Assembly (NCBI RefSeq): GCF_005893125.1
Contig: NZ_VCJS01000004.1
Location: 1-64,000, forward strand
Length of the DNA: 64,000 nt
From: Nonomuraea basaltis
GTDB taxonomy: Bacteria > Actinomycetota > Actinomycetes > Streptosporangiales > Streptosporangiaceae
Reading direction: 5' to 3'
Numbering within the stretch: position 1 is the first letter of the stretch; every line of letters begins with the position of its first letter. The notes beneath the pieces are model-generated. The model worked only from the letters and a program-made list of their open reading frames with translations, had not been told where the DNA came from and did not search any database. The translations under genes were made by a program, and so were the position numbers. Positions 25,205 through 35,500 of the stretch are shown in pieces.

Positions 25205-25455
25205 GGCGGGGGCAGTATGCCGGGCAGCGCAATCCGGGCGGATCCTGCCTGGTGTTCGACCAGGCCGCGCCGAAGGGGACGCTGACGTCCGTGCAGAAGA
25301 GCATGGTCGCCTCGGTGGCGCAGGAGGAGAAGCTTGCCCACGATCTCTACACGGCCTTCGCCGACCGCTACGACCTGCCGGTCTTCGATTGGATCGCGGT
25401 GGCCGAGACCCAGCACCTGAAGGTCGTGCGCACGCTGCTGGGGGTGATGGCTTTC
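25205..25455 (+). pseudogene. DUF2202 ferritin-like protein fragment
   Basis: The frame LTSVQKSMVASVAQEEKLAH and DLYTAFADRYDLPVFDWIAV followed by AETQHLKVV is the first helix pair of DUF2202 proteins, with E, H and E-x-x-H metal-ligand pattern. It starts fused to the M50 remnant and loses homology after about residue 80, shortly before the CsoR-type operator at 25475. Confidence 0.65.
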
Positions 25456-25474
25456 ATGTGCGCTCCTATTCCTT

Positions 25475-25492
25475 CATACCGCTGGGGGTATG
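25475..25492. promoter_or_regulatory. CsoR/CstR-type operator
   Basis: CATACC-GCTG-GGGGTATG has the G-tract, TAC..GTA pattern bound by CsoR-family repressors. It resembles the operators at 26086 and 26425. The gene it once served seems to have been lost; it now lies between two remnants. Confidence 0.55.
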
Positions 25493-25496
25493 AATG

Positions 25497-26072
25497 TCAG
25501 TGGCCGGCGGCTGATTCCTCGCGCCTGTTCGGTGCCGCCGCCGCAACGCGATCCCAACGGCTGTGGTCAGGGCGGCGGCCGCCGGCAGGCCGAGGCTCCA
25601 CGGGCTGTGGAGCAGCGCGGGCGCGTTCGGGGCCGAGCAGGTCAGGACGCCCGGCCGAGGCCACCAGCAGGCTGCCGCCGGAGAACACCGCGACCGGCTC
25701 CCCGTCGATGAGCACCAGGTAGCTGGTGTGCTCGGGGGTGTGGCCCGGCGTGTGGACGGGCCGGATCACCAGCCCGCCGCCGCCATCGATCTCCTCCAGG
25801 TGGAAGGCGGGCGTGTGCCGGTAGGCGGCCGCCGCGGCGGCGGGCAGCACCAGCTCGGCCCCGGTGCGCAGCGCGGCCTGCTCGGCGCCGGAGACGTAGT
25901 CGTTGTGCAGGTGCGTCTCCAGCACGAACTGGAGATCAACGTCGTGCTCGGCGGCGGCCTTCAGGAAGCGGTCGATGTCGCGCTGGGGGTCGACGAGGAT
26001 GCCCTTGCCCTCGTGTGCCAGCAGGTAGGTCTGGTCGCCCAGACCAGGAGTGCGGAACGACATGACGTCCAT
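25497..26072 (-). pseudogene. MBL-fold hydrolase (persulfide dioxygenase-like), C-terminally truncated
   Basis: From ATG 26072 the product reads MDVMSFRTPGLGDQTYLLAH, with the metal site ETHLHNDYVSG and PVHTPGHTPEHTSYLVL, as in the MBL domain of rhodanese-fused persulfide dioxygenases. Homology ends at VFSGGSLLVASAGRPDLLG, near 25640; the usual second half and rhodanese domains are missing and replaced by unrelated sequence, perhaps the tail of a small membrane protein read in another frame. A CstR-type operator sits 14 bp upstream. Confidence 0.75.
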
Positions 26073-26085
26073 ACACTTTCCTTTC

Positions 26086-26102
26086 TATACCCCAGGGGGT
26101 AT
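26086..26102. promoter_or_regulatory. CsoR/CstR-type operator before MBL gene
   Basis: TATACCCCAGGGGGTAT, a palindrome with ATACCCC and GGGGTAT arms, lies 14 bp before the MBL start codon. Confidence 0.75.
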
Positions 26103-26147
26103 CGGTGGGACAAAAAATATACGGCCGCAGGGTGCACGGCCGCAGGT

Positions 26148-26423
<276 letters not shown>

Positions 26424-26424
26424 C

Positions 26425-26441
26425 TATACCCTAGGGGGTAT
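26425..26441. promoter_or_regulatory. CsoR/CstR-type operator before its own repressor gene
   Basis: TATACCCTAGGGGGTAT overlaps the expected promoter of the repressor gene. One central base differs from the site at 26086. Confidence 0.75.
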
Positions 26442-26581
26442 CGACGAGAGCAAATCGACCCTCGATCCCTGTGCCAAGGGCCTCGCGGAGGAAGAACGGC
26501 TGTCGTAAGCCGTCCGGCGGCTGCGGGCACCGCGTCGGCGCTCACCGGGGCCGCGCTGGTACGCCTCCTGGCCCGCACGGT

Positions 26582-27577
26582 TCACCAGGGGCCGGACTCC
26601 GTGCCGGCCGGCGAATGGCGCAGGCCCGCGTAGGCGTCGCGGGCGGTGATCTCGCCGGTGAGCACCTGGTGGATGGTGCGGCAGATCGGCAGCTCCAGCG
26701 CGTGCCGGTCGCCCAGCCCCACCGCCACCGGGGTGGTGCGGACGCCTTCGGCCGTCATGATCATTTCCGCGAGCACGTCGTCGAGCTTGCGGCCCTTGCC
26801 GAGTTGCTCGCCGACGTGCCGGTTGCGGCTGTGCGGGCTCAGGCAGGTGGCGAGGAGATCCCCCAGTCCGGTCAGGCCGGCGAACGTGGCCGCCTCGCTT
26901 CCCATGGCCACGCCGAGCTGGGTGAGCTCGGCCAGGCCCCGGGTGATGACCGCGGCCCTGGTGTTGTCCCCCACACCCAGCCCTTCGGCCATGCCGGCCG
27001 CGATCGCCACGACGTTCTTCAGCGCACCGCCGAGTTCGCAGCCGGTCACGTCGCCGTTGGTGTAGACGCGCAGCAGACCGCGCTGGAAGATCTCCTGCAG
27101 CATGGTGGCGACGGTCTCGTTCACGGTGGCGATGACCGTGGCCGCGGCCTTCCCAGCCAGGATCTCCCTGGCCAGGTTGGGCCCGGTCAGCGCGGCCGCG
27201 GGGTGGCCGGGCAGCACCTGCTCGATGATCTGGGTCATGCGCAGGTCGGTTCCGTGCTCCAGCCCTTTCGCCAGGCTGACGACCGGGATCCAGGGCGGGA
27301 CGTGGGCACACGCCCGGTGGAGCACGCCGCGGAAGGCGTGCGAGGGGACTCCTATGATCAGGACCTGTGCCCTGGTCGCGGCCGTCGCGAGGTCGTCGGT
27401 CGCCGCGAGGGCCGCGGGCAGGGTGAAGCCGGGCAGGTACACCTGGTTGCGGTGCCTGACGTTGATCTCTTCGGCGATGCCGGGATCACGGGTCCAGACC
27501 AGCGTGTCGTGCCGCTTGCAGACCAGGGCGGCCACTGTGGTGCCCCATGAGCCGGCGCCGAGGACGGAAACTCTCAT
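26582..27577 (-). CDS. gpsA: NAD(P)-dependent glycerol-3-phosphate dehydrogenase
   Basis: This 331-residue enzyme makes sn-glycerol-3-phosphate for membrane lipid synthesis. It has the N-terminal Rossmann loop SVLGAGSWGTTVAAL, the substrate-site PNLAREI and catalytic lysine in ELGGALKNVVAIAAG, and GLGDLLATCLSPHSRNRHVG. Normal length. It carries a 187-bp stretch nearly identical to a deletion remnant at 8879-9064. Upstream DNA resembles that upstream of hsp20 (9080-9210), so this segment and the hsp20 segment are duplicates that decayed in opposite ways. It is perhaps a second, stress-associated gpsA, because the housekeeping gene is normally elsewhere. Confidence 0.92.
   Translation of the reverse strand: MRVSVLGAGSWGTTVAALVCKRHDTLVWTRDPGIAEEINVRHRNQVYLPGFTLPAALAATDDLATAATRAQVLIIGVPSHAFRGVLHRACAHVPPWIPVVSLAKGLEHGTDLRMTQIIEQVLPGHPAAALTGPNLAREILAGKAAATVIATVNETVATMLQEIFQRGLLRVYTNGDVTGCELGGALKNVVAIAAGMAEGLGVGDNTRAAVITRGLAELTQLGVAMGSEAATFAGLTGLGDLLATCLSPHSRNRHVGEQLGKGRKLDDVLAEMIMTAEGVRTTPVAVGLGDRHALELPICRTIHQVLTGEITARDAYAGLRHSPAGTESGPW
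26599..26785. repeat. near-identical repeat copy B (gpsA 3' end)
   Basis: Matches 8879-9064 with a single substitution and one inserted G. Lies within the intact gpsA. Confidence 0.85.
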
Positions 27578-27710
27578 ACCTCCCTATCCCAGCCGTTCCC
27601 CGGCCTCCGAACAGTGCCGATGGTCCCTGGTCATGAGGTACTTCGTCCTCTGTGGGCGCGGGCCGGTCAGGTGTGTGCTGGAGGTGTGGGAATCGGGACG
27701 ATCGAAGGGG

Positions 27711-27851
27711 CGTACCGAACTGCCCGGGATCGACCCCGACAAGGACTTCGTGCTGGCGCCCGCGGCCGCGCTCGACCGGCGCGTGCGGTGGAAGGCGCTG
27801 GACGAGCGCCACGCGCTGGCCGGGTTCCCGGTCCGCTCGGCCGCTGCGTGA
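27711..27851 (+). pseudogene. hsp20 remnant
   Basis: The DNA from 27600 to 27697 follows the hsp20 promoter region at 9118-9212, then jumps into RTELPGIDPDKD, twelve residues of the alpha-crystallin domain, and then into an unrelated tail (LDRRVRWKALDERHALAG) that ends at 27851. The N-terminus and most of the gene are deleted. It is the mirror image of the gpsA deletion in the other copy. Confidence 0.8.
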
Positions 27852-27855
27852 ATTC

Positions 27856-27869
27856 GGGACGAAAGTCCT
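27856..27869. promoter_or_regulatory. DosR-like box before the PKS operon
   Basis: GGGAC-GAAA-GTCCT lies 86 bp before the start of the acyl-CoA dehydrogenase gene, the first gene of the synthase operon. A weaker element, GGGCC-TCCG-TGCCC (27878-27891), follows with its centre 22 bp further on, reminiscent of the paired boxes at 17280-17314. Confidence 0.6.
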
Positions 27870-27955
27870 TCAGGAAAGGGCCTCCGTGCCCTGACTCGCC
27901 CGCGCACCCGGCTTTACGTTCCAGGGAAACGGCAGACTCCAGAAGGAGGCGAGCC

Positions 27956-29584
<1,629 letters not shown>

Positions 29585-29592
29585 GACTTTCC

Positions 29593-32500
29593 ATGAATGC
29601 CATCACGCTCGAACCGGTCGCCGTCGTAGGCCTCGGCGCGATCATGCCCGACGCGCCGGACGCCGCCACCTTCTGGGAGAACGTGAAGGGCGGCAGGTAC
29701 TCCATCTCCGACGTGCCTCCCGAACGGTGGGACCCCGCCCTCTACTACGACCCCGATCCCAAGGCGCCGGACAAGACCTACTCGCGGATCGGCGGCTGGG
29801 TCAGGGGATTCCCCTGGGACCCGATGGGCTGGCGCCTCGCAGTGCCGCCGGCCGTGGCCGCGCAGCTCGACGACGGCCAGAAGTGGGCGGTGAGCGCCGC
29901 CAGAGCGGCCCTGCACGACGCCGGCTGGCCAGGCTGGGCGGTCGATCCCGAGCGGGTCGCCGTGGTCATCGGCAACGCCATCGGCGGGGAGAAGCACTAC
30001 CGCAGCAACACCAGGATCGAGCTGCCGGAGTTCGCGCGGCGGCTGGAGCAGGCGCAGTCGTTCGCCGGGCTGCCCGAGGCGGTGCGCGTGGCCGTGCTGC
30101 GCGAGACCACCGGGTCTTTCCTGGGCGGGTACCCGCCGATCACCGAGGACACCATGCCCGGCGAGCTGGCCAACATCATCGCCGGGCGGGTGGCGAACCT
30201 GTTCAACTTCCGCGGGCCCAACTTCACCGCCGATGCCGCGTGCGCCTCCGGGCTGGCCGCCATGTCCGCGGCTGTACGCGGCTTGCAGGCCCATGACTTC
30301 GACGCGGTGATCACCGGCGGAGTGGACCGGAACATGGGCGTGGCGGCGTTCGTCAAGTTCTGCAAGATCGGCGCGCTGTCGGCCACTGGCACCCGGCCCT
30401 TCGACGCGGGCGCGGACGGGTTCGTCATGGGCGAGGGCGCGGCGTTGTTCGTGTTGAGGCGGCTGTCGGACGCCGAGCGTGACGGCGACCGAATTTATGC
30501 CGTCATCCGCGGCATCGCCGGGTCGAGCGACGGCAAGGGCAAGGGGATCACCGCGCCCAACCCGATCGGGCAGCGGCTGGCCATCGAGCGCGCCTGGGCG
30601 AGCGCCGGGCTCGATCCCGCCCTGGCCACCCTCATCGAGGCGCACGGTACCTCCACCCGCGTCGGCGATGCCACCGAGTTGGGCGCGCTGAGCGAGGTGT
30701 TCGAGAAGGCGGGGGCGTCGGCCGGGTCGATCGCGCTCGGGTCGGTCAAGTCCAACATCGGCCACCTCAAGGCGGCCGCGGGCGCGGCCGGGCTGTTCAA
30801 GACCGTGATGAGCCTGCACGACCGGGTGCTGCCGCCCAGCCTGCACTTCGACGACCCGAACCCGAGCGTCGACTGGTCGGCCATCCCCTTCCGGGTCAAC
30901 ACCGAGCTGCGGGAGTGGGACCGGCCCTCCGGCGGCGGCGTGCGGTGCGCCGGGGTGAGCGCGTTCGGGTTCGGCGGCACGAACTTCCACGTCGTGCTGG
31001 AGGAGCACGTCCCCGGCCGCCACGGCCCCGCCGATGTGCCCAGAACCTACGCCACGACCACCGCCCAGGCGACGACGCGGCCGGGGGCCGTCCCTTCGCC
31101 TGCGGGCTCCTCGTCCGCCGGGCCCCGGCCGCCCCTGCGCGGGGCCGCGGTCGTGGGCGGGGCGGACGAGGCCGAGGTCATCGCCCGGCTTGAGCAGGTG
31201 CGCGCCACGCCGCGACCGCAGCCGGCCGATGCCGCGCTCGCTACCGCCGCCATCAGGGTCGCCATCGACTATGCCGACCCCGACGACCTGGCCGCCAAGG
31301 CCGCGAAGGCGGTCACCGCCCTACGTACCGGCAACCAGGCGATGTGGCGCATGCTGCGCGCCCAGGGCGTGTTCCTCGGCCGCGGCCCCGCTCCCAAGGT
31401 CGCCTTCCTCTACACCGGCCAAGGCTCCCAGTACGTCAACATGCTGCGCGACCTGCGCGAGCGTGAGCCCATCGTGGCCGCCACGTTCGACGAGGCCGAC
31501 CGGGTGATGACGCCGCTGCTGGGCCGGCCGCTGACGTCGTACATCTTCTGTGACGACGCCGACCTCGGCCTGGCGCAGCAACGGCTCCTGCAGACCGAGA
31601 TCACCCAGCCCGCCGTCCTCACCGTCGACGCCGCGCTCACCCGCCTGCTGGAGGCGTACGGCGTGCGCCCCGACATGGTGATGGGCCACAGCCTCGGCGA
31701 GTACGGCGCGCTGGTCGCGGCCGGATCCCTGACCTTCGAGGCCGCGCTGGAGGCGGTCAGCGCCCGCGGCCACGAGATGGCCACGCTGGAGGTGCCCGAC
31801 CGCGGCGCCATGGCGGCCGTTTTCGGCCCGCTACCGGAGATCGAGCGTATCGTCGCCGAGTTCGACGGCTACGTGGTCGTCGCAAACATCAACAGCACCA
31901 CCCAGGCGGTGGTCGGCGGCGCGACGCAGGCGGTGGAGGCGGTTGTGGGCCGATTCCGCGAGGCGGGCATGACCGCGATGCGCATCCCCGTCAGCCATGC
32001 CTTCCACACCTCGATCGTCGCCCCCGTGAGCGAGCCGCTGAAGGCGGTGCTACGCCGCCTGGACATCAGGCCGCCCACCAAGCCGATCGTGGCCAACGTG
32101 ACGGGCGAGTTCTACCCCTCCGGCGCGAGCGTCGAGGACATGCTCGAGATACTCGGACGGCAGGTGGCCTCTCCGGTGCGGTTCGTGACCGGCCTGCGCA
32201 CGCTGTACGACGCGGGGGTGCGGGTCTTCGTCGAGGTCGGGCCGAAGAAGGCACTGCACGGCTTCGCCGAGGACGTGCTCGGATCCGCGCACGACGACGT
32301 GCTGGTCCTGTTCACCAACCATCCCAAGAACAGCGGCGTGCCCGCCTTCAACCAGGCCCTGTGCGGCTTGTACGCCTCCGGTCTGGCCTTCCCCGCCCAC
32401 GAGCGGCCCACCGCCCGGCCGCAGGTCATCCCGCACCAGGCGAGCCCGTCGCACGCCCGGCCACAACACGCCGCCCGCCTCACCGCACCCACGATTCCCA

Positions 32501-35500
32501 CCTCCGCGAGGCCTGCCATGACCATCGAGACCTACACCCAGCTCGGCCGCCTCTTCGCGCGGACCCTCGAACAGGGCCTGGCAATCTACGGGGGCGGGAA
32601 AGCGGAGGGAGCCCTGCCCACCGAGCCGGTCGTGGTGACCGGCGCCGCGCTCGGGCTGCCCGGCGTGGAGCGGGTGTTCGACGACGACAACCTGGCCCGC
32701 ATCCTCGCGGGACAGCAGTTCATCGACACCATCCCGCACCGCTTCCGCCGCGCCATGGTGGACCGCCGCATCACCCGCCTGGTCAAGCGCGAGGCGGGCG
32801 ACCCGACGTTCGAGACGATCGGCAGTGAGGCCGACGTGCTCAAGCTGGCCGGACGGCACGCGCCGCTCGACGTCGTCGCCGAGTTCGGCGTGGACGCGGC
32901 CAGGGACGCCGCGCTCGACACCGCCACCAGGCTGGCCATCGGCGCGGGGTTCGACGCGCTGCGCGACGCCGGGATCCCGTTGGTCATGCACTACAAGACC
33001 ACCACGCTGGGCACCCGCCTGCCCGACCGGTGGGGGCTGCCCGAGGCGCTGCGCGACGACACCGGCGTCGTGTTCGCCTCCGCGTTCCCCGGCTACGACG
33101 CCTTCGCCGCCGACCTGGAGCGGTACTTCACCGACCGGGGCCGCAGGGAGCAACTCCTGGCCCTGGAGGCCGTACAGAGCAGGATGCGCGGCGACGAGAC
33201 GGCGGCCGCCGAGGTGGACCGGCGCATCGCCGAGCTCCGCCGCCTCCTGGAGGCCGAGCCGTACGTCTTCGACCGGCGCTTCCTGTTCCGCTGCCTGTCG
33301 ATGGGGCACTCGCAGTTCGCCGAGATCATCGGCGCCCGCGGCCCCAACACTCAGGTGAACGCCGCCTGCGCGAGCACCACCCAGGCGATGTGCGTGGCCG
33401 AGGACTGGATCCGCACCGGACGCTGCCGCCGCGTGATCATTGTCTCGGCCGACGACGCCAGCTCCGACACGCTGCTGCCCTGGATCGGCTCCGGCTTCCT
33501 GGCCTCGGGCGCCGCCGCCACCGACGACGTGGTCGAGGACGCCGCCACACCGTTCGACCGCCGCCGGCACGGCATGATCGTCGGCATGGGCGCCGCGGCC
33601 ATCGTGGTCGAGTCCGCCGAAGCCGCCCGTGAGCGCGGCCTGCAGCCGATCTGCGAGGTGCTGGGCGCCGTCATCGCCAACAGCGCCTACCACGGCACCC
33701 GCCTCGACATCGACCACATCTCCCAGATCATGGAGCAGGTGGTGCGGCAGGCGGAGAGCCGCGGCGCAGACCGTCACGCGATCGCGCCCGAGACGGTGTT
33801 CGTCTCCCACGAGACCTACACCCCCGCGCGCGGCGGCAGCGCGGCGGCCGAGATCCACGCACTCAGGCAGGCGTTCGGCCCCTCCGCGGACTCAGTCGTG
33901 ATCACCAACACCAAGGGTTTCACCGGCCACGCGATGGGCGCGGGCATCGAGGACGTCGTCGCGATCAAGGCCGTGGAGACCGGCATCGTGCCACCCGTCC
34001 CCAACTTCAAGGAGCCCGACCCTGACCTGGGCGAGCTCAACCTGTCCACCGGCGGGGCCTACCCGGTCCGGTATGCGCTGCGCCTGGCCGCCGGGTTCGG
34101 CTCCCAGATCGCGATGACGCTGCTGCGCTGGACGCCGATGCCGGACGGCAGGCACCGGGCGCCGAACGAGCTCGGCTACGCGTACCGCGTCGTGGACCCG
34201 GGCGCCTGGCAGGCGTGGTTGTCCACCGTGGCGGGCCGCGCCGACGCCGGGCTCGAAGTGGTCCAACGACGCCTGCGGATCATCGACGCGCCCGCGCCCG
34301 CCACCACCAGGCCGAAGACTGCGCCGACCACGGTGCCGACCGTCACGCCTGTGACCGCGACGACCGCCGCGCCCTCGATCGCGGCGGACGCTTCCGCGCC
34401 GTCGGATGCGACGCCGGAGCCCGTCCCTGAGCCCGCGCCCACGACAGACGCGGATCCGCTGTCAGAGACCGTTGTCGCAATCGTGTCCGAGATGACCGGT
34501 TACCCGGCGGAGTTGCTGGAGCTGGACCTCGATCTGGAGGCCGACCTGGGCGTGGACACGGTCAAGCAGGCGGAGATCTTCGCGGCGGTGCGTGAGCGGT
34601 ACGGCCTGGAGCGGGATCCGAACCTGCGCCTGCGTGACTTCCCCACGCTCGACCACGTGGTCGGCTGGATCCGCGACCGCCTCCCCGCCGCCACGACGCC
34701 CGAGGCCGCCGCGCAGCAGGAGCAGCCGGGGGGCACGCAGGAGGAGCCGAGCGCCGGATTCCCCCGGCGCGTCCCGGTGCCCGTCCTGCGACCCGAGTTC
34801 GCCCGCTGCAAGCCCACCGGCGTCCGCCTCGGCGAAGGCACCAGAATAGTCATCGGCACCGACACAGGCGGCGTCGGCAAGGCGCTGGCCACGCGGCTCG
34901 GCAAGCTGGGCTGCGACGTCCTCATCATCGACCCCGCCGTCCCAGCCGACGAGCTGACGGCGCGGCTGGAGGGCACGGTGGACGGCGTTTACTGGCTGCC
35001 CGCACTCGACATCGAGGACCCCCTGGAGGACATGGACCTGCCGGCCTGGCGCGAGGCGCTGCGGCGCCGGGTGAAGAGCCTCTACGCCGTCGCCCACCAT
35101 CTCTACGACCAGGCCCCCTTCCTCGTCACCGCCACCAGGCTCGGCGGTCGCCACGGCTACGACGACGCCGGCGCCGTCGCCTGGCTCGGCGGCGCGGTCA
35201 CCGGGTTCGCCAAGGCCTACGGCAGGGAGCGCCCGGACACCCTGGTGAAGGCCGTCGACTTCGCCACAGGCCGCAAGACGGCCTCGCTCGCCGACGCCCT
35301 GATCGAGGAGACGCTGAACGACCCCGGCTGCGTCGAGGTCGGCCACGCCGACAGTGAGCGCTGGACGGTCGGCCTGGCCGAGCGCCCGTTCGAGACGGCC
35401 CAGGGAAGCGGGCTGGAGCTGGGCCCGGACAGCGTCTTCCTCATCACCGGAGCGGCCGGCGGCATCGTGTCGGCCATCACCGCCGACCTGGCGGCCGCGT

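Noticed and set aside
32050-33858. Leftward 602-codon frame opposite KS2
   Set aside because: Shadow frame of the synthase; no recognisable protein features.
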